From: Streptomyces sp. NBC_01717
Lineage (GTDB): Bacteria > Actinomycetota > Actinomycetes > Streptomycetales > Streptomycetaceae
NCBI RefSeq assembly: GCF_036248255.1
Contig: NZ_CP109178.1
Span: 3,534,001-3,598,000 of the forward strand
DNA: 64,000 bases
Direction of reading: 5' to 3'
Part shown: positions 1 through 8,814 of the stretch, one piece after another
Position numbering within the stretch: the first letter of the stretch is position 1
Layout of the letters: each line of letters starts with the position of its first letter
The notes under the pieces: generated by a model
Database searches by the model: none
Seen by the model: only the letters and a program-made list of their open reading frames with translations
What the model was told of the DNA's origin: nothing
Program-made: the position numbers and the translations under genes

Positions 1-157
1 CGCCCTCGCCCAGCCACTCCGCGATATCGCCGTACGTCATGACACGGCCGGGTGGGATCAGGTCGGCGACGTCGAGCACGCGCTCCGCGTACTCGGGCAG
101 CTCGTCGGGCGCGCGTTCGTCCCTCGCGCCGTCGTCGCCCGTCCGGTGTTCGCTCAT
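1..157 (-). CDS. MGMT/ATL-family DNA-binding protein (5' end only)
   Basis: The first 52 codons of a leftward gene that runs off the left edge. The translation starts MSEHRTGDDG and reaches IPPGRVMTYGDIAEWLGEG. The IPxGxVxTYGxIA stretch is the start of the winged-helix DNA-binding domain of O6-alkylguanine transferases and alkyltransferase-like (ATL) proteins. ATL proteins bind alkylated guanine and flag it for nucleotide excision repair, and Streptomyces copies usually lack the methyl-accepting Cys. The active-site region lies outside the window, so transferase and ATL cannot be told apart. An in-frame ATG nine bases upstream (166) is an alternative start; neither start has a clear ribosome-binding site. 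Confidence 0.8.
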   Translation of the reverse strand, partial: MSEHRTGDDGARDERAPDELPEYAERVLDVADLIPPGRVMTYGDIAEWLGEG

Positions 158-390
158 CCGACCCATGGTGCCGTACGGCACCGACAGTGCGGCCCGGATC
201 ACGAGCGATCTCTACGTATGCATCCGCTCACCGAGTGTGCACGAAGGGGCAAAGGAGCGTATCTTGCCCATCGCGCGACCGTGCAATGCACCCTGATGCC
301 CCCCTCTGTCTCCAGGCCGTGCCACCATCATGCGGGCGGTGACCGGTGATACGAGAACACGAAGACCAATCAGAGGCGAAGGAGCAGGGC

Positions 391-3225
391 GTGCAGCCAC
401 CGAAGGCGGCGGACGCCTCTGATGCCGAGCCGCGCCCGGAAAAAGGCCAGGAACGGGCTCCGACACCGGCGCAGAAGCCGGCACCGGAGCAGAAGCCGTC
501 ATCCGCGACGGAGCGCGAGCGGAAGCAGGGGCGCGACCAGGAGCCTGCACAGCAGGCCCGCCCGCACCATCTGGTCGGCTCCACCCTCTCCACCGTCCGC
601 GCAGCCGAAGAGGCCGACCGTGTCTCCGGGGACGAACCGCTGCTCCCGGCACGCGTACACCGCCCCTCCGACCTCATGCGGGTCCTCGTCGGCGTTCTGG
701 CCATCGCCATCCTGTTCTCCATCGCCGCGTTCGCCCACGGCACGACCACCGGTCTCGAGAACGACATCAACAAGGGCACGGACCAGGCGCCCGACGTCCT
801 CATCAAGATCGCCGGTCTGGTCTCCAGCATCGCCGTGCTGCTCGTACCCGTCGCCTTCGCCATCGAGCGGCTGATCAAACGCGACGGACTGCGGATCGCG
901 GACGGGGTGCTTGCCGCCGTGCTCGCGCACGGGGTGACGCTCGCCACCGACCTGTGGGTCGCCAAGTCCGCCTCCGGCACCATCCAGGACGCCCTCACCC
1001 AGCCGCAGCCCGGTGCCGCGCTCACCGATCCCGTCCACGGCTATCTCGCGCCCGTCATCGCCTATATGACGGCGGTCGGCATGGCGAGACGGCCGCGCTG
1101 GCGGGTCGTGCTGTGGGTGGTGCTGCTGCTCGACGCCTTCGCGATGCTGGTCGGCGGCTATACGACACCGTTCTCGATCATCCTGACCGTGCTGATCGGC
1201 TGGACCGTGGCCTACGGCACGCTGTACGCGGTCGGCTCGCCGAACGTCCGGCCGACCGGTCAGCATCTGATGGCCGGTCTGCGCCACGTCGGCTTCCGCC
1301 CGGTCACCGCGATGCGCGCCGACGACGCCCTCGACTCCGGCGACCAGAGCGACCGGGGACGCCGCTATCTGGTCTCCCTCGAGGACGGTCCACCGCTGGA
1401 TGTGACGGTCGTCGACCGGGAACAGCAGGCGCAGGGCTTCTTCTACCGGGTGTGGCGCAGACTCACGCTGCGGGCCTTCACCCAGCGCCGCTCCATCCAG
1501 TCGCTGCGCCAGGCCCTGGAACAGGAGGCGCTTCTGGCGTACGCGGCGATCGCCGCCGGGGCCAACGCCCCCAAACTGATCGCCACCTCCGAGCTCGGCC
1601 CCGACGCCGTGATGCTGGTGTACGAGCACATCGGCGGACGCTCCCTCGACGCGCTCGAGGACGTGGAGATCACCGACGATCTGGTGCGCGGTGCCTGGCG
1701 GCAGGTGAAGGCGCTCCAGTCGCGGCGGATCGCGCACCGCCGGCTCACCGGCGACGCGATCCTGGTGGAGCCTTCCGGCACGGTGTTCGTCACCGATCTT
1801 CGCGGCGGGGAGATCGCGGCCGGTGATCTGGTGCTGCGGATGGACATCGCCCAGCTGCTCACCACCACGGGTCTGCGGGTGGGCGCCGAGCGGGCCGTCG
1901 CGGTCGCGCTCGAAGTACTCGGTCCCGACGCCGTCGCCAACTGTCTGCCGCTGCTCCAGCCGATCGCGCTCAGCCGCTCCACCCGGGCGGCGCTGCGCAG
2001 GCTCGCCCGGGAGCGGTCGCAGCGCGAGCGCGAGGCCGTACTCGAAGCATCGGATGCCGCCAAGCGCGCCAAGGCCCAGGAGTCCGAGGTGTCGGAGGCG
2101 GAAGGGGTCCCCTCGGTCCCCGCCGACCGCAAGGCGCTCCGTAATGAGAAGCATGCGGAGAAGCGCGCCGAGAAGCGGGCGATAGACGATGCGCTGGACG
2201 AGGCCCGCGAGGAGGACCTGCTGACCCAGATCCGCCGCCAGGTGCTGCTGATCCGGCCGCAGGCGCCCGTCGAGCCGGTTCGGCTGGAGCGGATCAAGCC
2301 GCGCACCCTGCTCAGCTTCATCGCCGGTGCCATCGCCGCCTACTTCCTGATCTCCCAGGTCACGGAGGCCGACTTCGGTGCGGTCGTCGAGCAGGCGGAG
2401 TGGGGCTGGGTGGCGGCGGCGCTCGGGTTCTCGGCGCTGAGTTACATCGCGGCCGCGATGAGCCTGCTGGGGTTCGTGCCGGAGCGGGTGCCCTTCGGCA
2501 AGACCGTGCTGGCGCAGGTGGCCGGCTCGTTCGTGAAGATCGTCGCGCCGCCCGCGGTCGGTGGGGTGGCGCTGAACACACGCTTCCTGCAGCGTTCCGG
2601 GGTGCGCCCGGGGCTGGCCGTCGCGAGTGTCGGCGCCTCGCAGCTGTTCGGGCTCGGCTGCCATGTGCTGCTGCTGGGCGCGTTCGGCTATCTGACCGGT
2701 ACCGAGAAGACCCCGTCGTCGCTCACGCCGTCCAGGACGGTGATCGCCGGACTGCTGACCGTCGCGGTGCTGGTGCTGGTGGTGACCGCGATCCCGTTCC
2801 TGCGGAAGTTCGTGGTGACGCGGGTACGGTCACTGTTCGCCGGAGTCGTACCGCGCATGCTCGACGTCGTGCAGCGGCCGCAGAAGCTGCTCACCGGCAT
2901 CGGCGGCATGCTGCTGCTGACCGGCCTGTTCGTGATGTGTCTGGATGCGTCGATCCGGGCGTTCAGCGGTCCCGACGTACCGCAGCTCAGCTACGCGAGC
3001 ATCGCGGTGGTCTTCCTCGCCGGCAACGCGCTGGGTTCGGCGGCGCCGACGCCGGGCGGTATGGGGGCGGTCGAGGGTGCGCTGACGCTGGGGCTGATCG
3101 CGGTCGGTCTGCCCAAGGAGGTCGCGGCGCCTGCCGTGCTGCTGTTCCGGCTGATGACGCTGTGGCTGCCGGTCCTTCCCGGCTGGCTCTGCTTCAACCA
3201 CCTCACCCGCAAGGGCGCTCTCTAA
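391..3225 (+). CDS. Lysyl-PG synthase-type flippase domain fused to a kinase-like domain
   Basis: A 944-residue membrane protein. I start it at GTG 391 because AAGGAG lies six bases upstream; an in-frame GTG at 346 has no such site. Order: a Pro/Ala/charged N-terminus (about 1-90); about six membrane segments (90-290); a soluble part (about 320-560) resembling AarF/RIO-type kinases, with a conserved Glu region (QALEQEALL) and LVYEHIGGRSL; a charged coil; then a C-terminal multi-spanning domain (about 640-944) of the lysylphosphatidylglycerol synthase membrane family (PF03706), the flippase half of MprF. The catalytic lysyl-transfer half of MprF is absent, so this is more likely a lipid or glycolipid translocase than a synthase. 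The substrate is unknown. It is followed 99 bases later by a secreted peptidase in its own unit. Confidence 0.85.
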   Translation: MQPPKAADASDAEPRPEKGQERAPTPAQKPAPEQKPSSATERERKQGRDQEPAQQARPHHLVGSTLSTVRAAEEADRVSGDEPLLPARVHRPSDLMRVLVGVLAIAILFSIAAFAHGTTTGLENDINKGTDQAPDVLIKIAGLVSSIAVLLVPVAFAIERLIKRDGLRIADGVLAAVLAHGVTLATDLWVAKSASGTIQDALTQPQPGAALTDPVHGYLAPVIAYMTAVGMARRPRWRVVLWVVLLLDAFAMLVGGYTTPFSIILTVLIGWTVAYGTLYAVGSPNVRPTGQHLMAGLRHVGFRPVTAMRADDALDSGDQSDRGRRYLVSLEDGPPLDVTVVDREQQAQGFFYRVWRRLTLRAFTQRRSIQSLRQALEQEALLAYAAIAAGANAPKLIATSELGPDAVMLVYEHIGGRSLDALEDVEITDDLVRGAWRQVKALQSRRIAHRRLTGDAILVEPSGTVFVTDLRGGEIAAGDLVLRMDIAQLLTTTGLRVGAERAVAVALEVLGPDAVANCLPLLQPIALSRSTRAALRRLARERSQREREAVLEASDAAKRAKAQESEVSEAEGVPSVPADRKALRNEKHAEKRAEKRAIDDALDEAREEDLLTQIRRQVLLIRPQAPVEPVRLERIKPRTLLSFIAGAIAAYFLISQVTEADFGAVVEQAEWGWVAAALGFSALSYIAAAMSLLGFVPERVPFGKTVLAQVAGSFVKIVAPPAVGGVALNTRFLQRSGVRPGLAVASVGASQLFGLGCHVLLLGAFGYLTGTEKTPSSLTPSRTVIAGLLTVAVLVLVVTAIPFLRKFVVTRVRSLFAGVVPRMLDVVQRPQKLLTGIGGMLLLTGLFVMCLDASIRAFSGPDVPQLSYASIAVVFLAGNALGSAAPTPGGMGAVEGALTLGLIAVGLPKEVAAPAVLLFRLMTLWLPVLPGWLCFNHLTRKGAL

Positions 3226-3324
3226 GGGCTGTCCCGGCTCACGGATCCGGTCTCCGGACCCGGCCGCCACCCGCTTGGACCGGCGTCCCGCGCGCGGTCC
3301 CGCACCCCATCGCACGATGGAGCA

Positions 3325-4956
3325 ATGAGGACCCCCCCTGCCCTGCGCGCCGCGGCCCTCGCCGCAACCGTGACCGTTCTGCTGCCCCTCACCGCCTGTT
3401 CGGACAGCGGCGACGGTGCGGCCGACACGGACCGCACCCGGAACTCTCCGCACGCGGCGAACGCCGCCGACACGCCGGTGCCGGCCGACCTGGCTTCCCA
3501 GAAGCTGGAATGGAAGCCCTGTCCCGCCCCTTCCGCAGCACAGGGCGGCGGCACCGCCCCCACCCCGCTCCCCGGTGGCACCGCCTGGGAGTGCTCCTCC
3601 ATGAAGGTCCCACTCGACTACGCGAAGCCGGACGGTGACACGATCGAACTGGCGCTCATCCGTGCCAAGGCCATCAACCAGAGCAAACGGATCGGCTCAC
3701 TCATCTTCAACTTCGGCGGCCCCGGCTCCTCCGGCGTCGCCACGCTGCCTGAGTTCGGCACCACGTACGACAAGCTCCGAGCCCGCTACGACCTGGTGAG
3801 CTTCGATCCACGCGGGGTCGGCCGCAGCGACGGCGTGAAGTGCGAGAACGACAAGCAGCTCGACGCGCGCTTCGAGAGCGACCTCACCCCGGACGACGCC
3901 GCCGAGGTGCAGGCCTACGCCAGCGAGCAGAAGAAGTATGTGGCGGCCTGCAAGAAGAACTCCGGCTCCGAACTCCCCTACGTCGGCACCACCAACGCCG
4001 CCCGCGACATTAATCTGATGCACCAGGTGCTCGGCGACGAGAAGCTGCACTACCTCGGTTTTTCCTACGGCACCGAACTGGGGGGCGTCTACGCCCACTT
4101 GTTCCCGAAGAGTGTCGGCAGGATGGTGCTCGACGCGGTCGTCGACCCGACCGAGGACACCGAAGAGTCCTCCCTCGGCCAGGCGCAGGGGTTCCAGCTG
4201 GCCCTGGACAACTTCACCAGGGACTGCGTGAACCGCGGCGCCGCCTGCAAGCTCCCTGGTTCCACCGGGAAGGAGGTCGAGCTGTGGATCGCCGATCTTC
4301 TCCAGCGGTTGGACAAGAAGCCGATCCCGGGACTCGGCACCCGTCAACTGACGCAGTCCCAGGCCATCACCGGGATCGCGGCCGCCCTCTACTCCCGGGA
4401 GAACTGGCCGCTGCTGGAAGAGGGCCTCGACGAGGCGGACGGCGGCAACGGCGCCCTGCTCCTGGCCTTCGCCGACTCACTGAACGGCCGCTCCGACGAC
4501 GGTCGTTACGACAACTCGACGGCCGCCAACACGGCCATCAACTGCGTCGACACCAAGCAGCGGTTCAGCGTCGACGAGACGAAGGCGAAGCTCCCGGCGT
4601 TCCGGAAGGCGTCGCCGATCTTCGGTGACTATCTGGGCTGGGGTCTGCTGGCATGCACCGGCTGGCCGGTGAGGGGCGCCTGGGACACCCCGGACGTCAG
4701 CGCCCCGGACGCGCCCCCCATCCTCGTCGTCGGCAACACGGGAGACCCGGCGACCCCGTACGAGGGCGCGAAGGCGATGGTCGACGCACTGGGCAAGGGC
4801 GTCGGGGTGGAGGTGACGTACGAGGGTCAGGGACACGGCGCGTACAACAGCGGCGACGCCTGTGTGCAGAAGGCAGTGGGCGACTATCTGTTGGACGGCA
4901 AAGTTCCGGCGGCCGGTACTGTCTGTGGCTCAGGGGCTGGCGGCAGCGACAAATAG
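3325..4956 (+). CDS. TAP-like secreted aminopeptidase lipoprotein 1
   Basis: A 543-residue alpha/beta hydrolase of the tripeptidyl aminopeptidase family (Streptomyces Tap/SlpD/SlpE), which removes short peptides from protein N-termini outside the cell. A lipoprotein signal ends in LPLTAC with Cys25. NFGGPGSSG is the oxyanion loop, GFSYGTELGG carries the nucleophile (Ser247), NTGDPATPY the acid, and GQGHGAYN the His. The C-terminal TAP-like domain is complete. A Cys pair near residues 295-305 (DCVNRGAACKL) probably forms a disulfide. The neighbouring gene at 5005 is a paralogue in the same order and orientation, so the pair looks like a tandem duplication. Substrate preference cannot be read from the sequence. 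Confidence 0.9.
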   Translation: MRTPPALRAAALAATVTVLLPLTACSDSGDGAADTDRTRNSPHAANAADTPVPADLASQKLEWKPCPAPSAAQGGGTAPTPLPGGTAWECSSMKVPLDYAKPDGDTIELALIRAKAINQSKRIGSLIFNFGGPGSSGVATLPEFGTTYDKLRARYDLVSFDPRGVGRSDGVKCENDKQLDARFESDLTPDDAAEVQAYASEQKKYVAACKKNSGSELPYVGTTNAARDINLMHQVLGDEKLHYLGFSYGTELGGVYAHLFPKSVGRMVLDAVVDPTEDTEESSLGQAQGFQLALDNFTRDCVNRGAACKLPGSTGKEVELWIADLLQRLDKKPIPGLGTRQLTQSQAITGIAAALYSRENWPLLEEGLDEADGGNGALLLAFADSLNGRSDDGRYDNSTAANTAINCVDTKQRFSVDETKAKLPAFRKASPIFGDYLGWGLLACTGWPVRGAWDTPDVSAPDAPPILVVGNTGDPATPYEGAKAMVDALGKGVGVEVTYEGQGHGAYNSGDACVQKAVGDYLLDGKVPAAGTVCGSGAGGSDK

Positions 4957-5004
4957 CGCGCGTCGCACGCCGTACGTACAGGCACAAGGGGGAGGGGCGT
5001 ACAG

Positions 5005-6600
5005 GTGGTTCACCATGCTCGCGCCGGGGCGCTGGCCGCTGCCGCACTGCTGCTGACGGGGGTGCTCGCGGGCTGTGACGGGGGCGCGGACGCGAAGGCG
5101 GACGGCAAGGCGGGCCGCAGTGCGGCCCCCTCGTCCACCGGGGCGTCCGGGGCCGCCTCCGACGGATCGGACGGGAAGCCGGGCGCACTGCCCGCCCTGC
5201 CCGCGGCCCTCACCTCCCAGCGGCCGGTCTGGAACCGCTGCAAGGCAGTCGGGGGCGAGGGCGCACCGGCGTCCGGCTGGAGATGCGCGACGGTCAAGGT
5301 GCCGTTGAACTACGCCGAACCGGCCGGCGACACGATCGGGATCGCACTGATCCGCAAGGAGGCCCGGGACAAGGGCCGTCGACTCGGCTCGATGCTGTTC
5401 AACTTCGGCGGCCCCGGCGGCTCGGGCGTCTCGATACTGCCGCGCGCCGCCGGATCGTACGGGAAGCTCAACACCCGCTACGACCTGGTGAGTTTCGATC
5501 CGCGCGGGGTGGCGGGGAGCTCCGGGGTGAAGTGCCGCAACGACCGGGAGCAGGAGGACGCCAACCGGACGATCGACCTGACTCCGGACACGGCGGCGGA
5601 GGAGGCGGCGTTCATGAAGGACGGCGCGGACTTCGGCGCCGGCTGCGAGCGCAGCTCGGGCAAGGTCCTCCCGTACGTCGGCACGACGAACGCCGCGCGG
5701 GACATGGATCTGATCCGCGAGGTGCTCGGCGACAAGAAGCTCACGTACTTCGGCATCTCCTACGGTACGGAGCTCGGCGGTACGTACGCGCATCTCTACC
5801 CGAAGAACGTGGGACGCACGGTCCTGGACGCGGTTGTCGACCCCACCGCCGACACGATCGGGCACGCCCGCAACCAGGCGACCGGTTTCCAACGGGCGCT
5901 GGAGAACTACCTCAAGGACCGTGGCCAGGACCCGAAGGCGGGCACCCGGCGCATCGCCCGGCTGCTCGAGCGGATCGACGGGAAGCCGCTGCCGACCGGA
6001 TCGGGCCGCAAGCTCAACGAGACGCTGGCGATCACCGGCATCGTGACGCCGCTCTATTCCAAGAGCAGTTGGCCCGTTCTGACGCAGGCGCTGGACGAGG
6101 CCGAGAACCAGGGCACCGGCAATCTTCTCCTCCAGCTCGCCGACTCCTACAACGGCCGTGACGAGAACGGGCACTACGACACCCAGAGCCACTCGCAGCG
6201 CGCCATCTCCTGCGCGGACAGCAAGCTCCGGCCGACGGCGGACGACGCGAAGGCGCTGCTGCCCGAGTTCCGGAAGCTGTCCCCGGTCTTCGGCCCGTTC
6301 CTGGCGTGGGACACGGCCGGCTGGTGTGCCGACTGGCCGGTGAAGGGTGAGCACGACACCCCGGAGGCGAGTGCTCCCGGCGCCGGTCCGATCCTGGTCG
6401 TCGGGACGACCGGTGACCCGGCGACGCCCTACGAGGGTGCACAGAAGATGGCGGACGAGCTGGGCAAGGGCGTCGGCATCATGCTCACCAACAAGGGTGA
6501 GGGACACGGCGCATACGGCGAGAGCGCGTGTGTGACGTCGACCGTGGACGCGTACTTCCTGGACGGGAAGGTCCCGGCGAACGGCAGGACCTGCTCGTAG
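5005..6600 (+). CDS. TAP-like secreted aminopeptidase lipoprotein 2
   Basis: A 531-residue paralogue of the gene just upstream, 48 bases away and probably cotranscribed. GTG start with GGGGGAGGGG about seven bases upstream. The lipobox is VLAGC (Cys24). The catalytic set is NFGGPGGSG, GISYGTELGG (Ser252), TTGDPATPY and GEGHGAYG. Compared with its neighbour it lacks the Cys pair in the middle lid region (NYLKDRGQDPKAGTR replaces the Cys-containing stretch), so the two may differ in lid structure and peptide preference. It ends 20 bases before a strong hairpin shared with the convergent moeZ gene. Family assignment is secure; the exact peptidase specificity is inferred. Confidence 0.9.
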   Translation: MVHHARAGALAAAALLLTGVLAGCDGGADAKADGKAGRSAAPSSTGASGAASDGSDGKPGALPALPAALTSQRPVWNRCKAVGGEGAPASGWRCATVKVPLNYAEPAGDTIGIALIRKEARDKGRRLGSMLFNFGGPGGSGVSILPRAAGSYGKLNTRYDLVSFDPRGVAGSSGVKCRNDREQEDANRTIDLTPDTAAEEAAFMKDGADFGAGCERSSGKVLPYVGTTNAARDMDLIREVLGDKKLTYFGISYGTELGGTYAHLYPKNVGRTVLDAVVDPTADTIGHARNQATGFQRALENYLKDRGQDPKAGTRRIARLLERIDGKPLPTGSGRKLNETLAITGIVTPLYSKSSWPVLTQALDEAENQGTGNLLLQLADSYNGRDENGHYDTQSHSQRAISCADSKLRPTADDAKALLPEFRKLSPVFGPFLAWDTAGWCADWPVKGEHDTPEASAPGAGPILVVGTTGDPATPYEGAQKMADELGKGVGIMLTNKGEGHGAYGESACVTSTVDAYFLDGKVPANGRTCS

Positions 6601-6619
6601 AACAGGTCGACGGATACGG

Positions 6620-6658
6620 CGAAGGGGCCGGCCCGCGCGGTGCGGACCGGCCCCTTCG
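6620..6658. terminator. Bidirectional hairpin between the peptidase and moeZ
   Basis: A perfect 12-base-pair stem (6620-6631 with 6647-6658, CGAAGGGGCCGG pairing CCGGCCCCTTCG) with a 15-base loop. It lies between the stop at 6600 and the convergent moeZ stop at 6697, so it can end both transcripts. There is no U-tract, as is usual in Streptomyces. Confidence 0.75.
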
Positions 6659-6696
6659 AAGCGTTCAGCCCCCGTACGGAGGCTCGGTACAACGGC

Positions 6697-7875
6697 TCAG
6701 TACACCGGCTTCTCGGGCTCGATCTGGTTGACCCACCCGATCACGCCGCCGCCGACATGCACCGCGTCGGCGAAGCCCGCCGCCTTGAGGACCGCGAGGA
6801 CCTCGGCGCTGCGGACACCGGTCTTGCAGTGCAGGACGATGCGCTTGTCCTGCGGGAGGTCCTGCAGCGCGTTGCCCATCAGGAACTCGTTCTTCGGAAT
6901 CAGCTTCGCGCCGGGGATCGAGACGATCTCGTACTCGTTCGGCTCGCGGACGTCGATGATCTCGATCTTCTCGTCGGCGTCGATCCACTCCTTGAGCTGC
7001 TTCGGAGTGATCGTGGAGCCGAGCGCCGCCTCCTGGGCCTCCTCGGACACGACGCCGCAGAAGGCCTCGTAGTCGATGAGCTCGGTGACGGTCGGGTTCT
7101 CGCCGCAGACCGCGCAGTCGGGGTCCTTGCGGACCTTGACCTGGCGGTACTGCATCTCCAGGGCATCGTAGATCATCAGTCGACCGACCAGCGGGTCACC
7201 GATGCCGGCGAGCAGCTTGATCGCCTCGTTGACCTGGATGGAACCGATGGATGCGCAGAGCACACCCAGCACGCCGCCCTCGGCACAGGACGGGACCATG
7301 CCGGGCGGCGGCGGCTCCGGGTAGAGGCAGCGGTAGCAGGGGCCGTGCTCGGACCAGAAGACGGACGCCTGGCCGTCGAAGCGGTAGATCGAACCCCACA
7401 CGTACGGCTTGTTCAGCAGCACCGCGGCGTCGTTGACGAGATAGCGGGTGGCGAAGTTGTCCGTGCCGTCCACGATCAGGTCGTACTGGGCGAAGATCTC
7501 CATCACGTTCTCGGCTTCGAGCCGCTCTTCGTGAAGGACAACATTCACATACGGGTTGATGCCCAGGACCGAGTCCTTGGCGGACTGGGCCTTGGAGCGG
7601 CCGATGTCGGCCTGGCTGTGGATGATCTGGCGCTGCAGGTTCGACTCGTCGACCTCGTCGAACTCCACGATGCCGAGCGTGCCGACACCGGCCGCGGCCA
7701 GGTACATCAGGGCCGGCGAACCGAGACCGCCGGCGCCGACACAGAGCACCTTCGCGTTCTTCAGCCGCTTCTGTCCTTCCATCCCGACATCCGGGATGAT
7801 CAGGTGGCGGGAGTACCTGCGGACCTCGTCGACGGTGAGCTCAGCAGCTGGCTCGACCAGGGGTGGCAGCGACAC
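6697..7875 (-). CDS. moeZ: Adenylyltransferase/sulfurtransferase MoeZ
   Basis: A 392-residue two-domain protein that activates the C-terminus of small sulfur-carrier proteins (MoaD- and ThiS-like, CysO) with ATP and then delivers sulfur to them, for molybdopterin, thiamine, cysteine or thio-natural products. The N-terminal E1/ThiF fold has the nucleotide loop GAGGLGSP (about residue 47) and two zinc CxxC pairs (CYRC and CAVC). The C-terminal rhodanese domain carries the persulfide Cys in HCKTGVRS (about 350). Length and order match actinobacterial MoeZ. It stands alone on the minus strand with its promoter in the 84 bases upstream, where CTACGTAC occurs twice close together. Confidence 0.93.
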   Translation of the reverse strand: MSLPPLVEPAAELTVDEVRRYSRHLIIPDVGMEGQKRLKNAKVLCVGAGGLGSPALMYLAAAGVGTLGIVEFDEVDESNLQRQIIHSQADIGRSKAQSAKDSVLGINPYVNVVLHEERLEAENVMEIFAQYDLIVDGTDNFATRYLVNDAAVLLNKPYVWGSIYRFDGQASVFWSEHGPCYRCLYPEPPPPGMVPSCAEGGVLGVLCASIGSIQVNEAIKLLAGIGDPLVGRLMIYDALEMQYRQVKVRKDPDCAVCGENPTVTELIDYEAFCGVVSEEAQEAALGSTITPKQLKEWIDADEKIEIIDVREPNEYEIVSIPGAKLIPKNEFLMGNALQDLPQDKRIVLHCKTGVRSAEVLAVLKAAGFADAVHVGGGVIGWVNQIEPEKPVY

Positions 7876-7959
7876 AGGAACCTCAACAATGCAGGTGGTC
7901 GGTTTCTACGTACTTCATCTACGTACGGTTGTTCACCCGTAACACTGCCACGCCCCTCC

Positions 7960-8814
7960 TCATTCCGAGATACCAGGTCCGATCCGCGAGACGATTTCGT
8001 CCCAGTACCCGGGCAGCGCCGCGAATGGGTCGGTTTGTCCACCATGATCGGTGCGGATCGTACGGTCGGTGAAGAAGATCGTCCCGGCCCCCTGCCAGCG
8101 GGCGATCCGCATGGCCTCGTCGAGGTGGGTGCGCGGGACGCCGTGCACGAAGTGCGCGAAGCGTTCCGGCGGGTAGTCCGCCGTCCACTCCGCCACCTGC
8201 GACCAGCGGTAGTCGGTCCACGGCCCGGAGAAGGTGACCAGCTGGTCGGCCGTCTCGGCGTAGCCGGGATACGGGTGGGTCCCGTGCCCCAGCACCAGCA
8301 ACCCGCTCCCGGCCTCTTCGTCCCCGCTGTCCTTGCGGTCCTCGCCCTCCTCCAGGAGCGCGGCGAGTGTGCTGGTGAGGCGGCGCACCGCCGGAAGGTC
8401 GGCGCGCTCGGCCGGACACCGGTCGAGGTAAAAGCCGTCGACGCGGTACCAGTCGAGGAAGGACTGCGCGTCGGCGACGAGCTCGCCGAACGGCCGGTTG
8501 CCGAAGGTCAGATCGAGATGGCCCAGCAGCAGTCCGTCGCCCGCCCGGACGGCGTCCTGCGCGGCCCCGTCGTGCACGGCCCGTTCGCGGGCGTTGCGGA
8601 GCCGGCCCGCGGCCTCCAGACAGTGCGGGTCGGGCCGGGCGCCGGGGCCGTTGTCGATGTTGAGGACCGCCCAGTGCAGCGGGGTGCCGGAGCGGGTCAG
8701 CTCGGCCCACTCGGTGGGCGCGAGCAACGGGTGCGCGTACCCCGGGACGCCGAAGCCGAGCTGCTCGACACCACTGGTCCGGCGGGCGGTTCCGGCACTG
8801 GTCAGATGCGGCAT
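7960..8814 (-). CDS. Spherulin-4-family (GH135-like) hydrolase
   Basis: A 284-residue protein of the spherulin-4 family, recognised from GFGVPGYAHPLLAP near the N-terminus, VLNIDNGPG (about 60), GHLDLTFGNRPFG (about 120) and DWYRVDGFYLDRCP (about 145), which suits a TIM-barrel fold with acidic residues at strand ends. Characterised fungal relatives (Sph3, GH135) cut the alpha-1,4-galactosamine/GalNAc polymer galactosaminogalactan. No signal peptide is evident, so it may be cytosolic or leave by an unusual route. Its start overlaps the 3' end of the epimerase gene by 13 bases, giving translational coupling. It is the last gene of the leftward four-gene polysaccharide locus. Substrate is inferred from family and neighbours. 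Confidence 0.8.
   Translation of the reverse strand: MPHLTSAGTARRTSGVEQLGFGVPGYAHPLLAPTEWAELTRSGTPLHWAVLNIDNGPGARPDPHCLEAAGRLRNARERAVHDGAAQDAVRAGDGLLLGHLDLTFGNRPFGELVADAQSFLDWYRVDGFYLDRCPAERADLPAVRRLTSTLAALLEEGEDRKDSGDEEAGSGLLVLGHGTHPYPGYAETADQLVTFSGPWTDYRWSQVAEWTADYPPERFAHFVHGVPRTHLDEAMRIARWQGAGTIFFTDRTIRTDHGGQTDPFAALPGYWDEIVSRIGPGISE

Noticed and set aside
499..2664. A 721-codon open frame on the minus strand
   Set aside because: It is the antisense of the flippase gene in a GC-rich genome; His/Arg/Gly-rich residues and no family. The + strand frame has clear domains.
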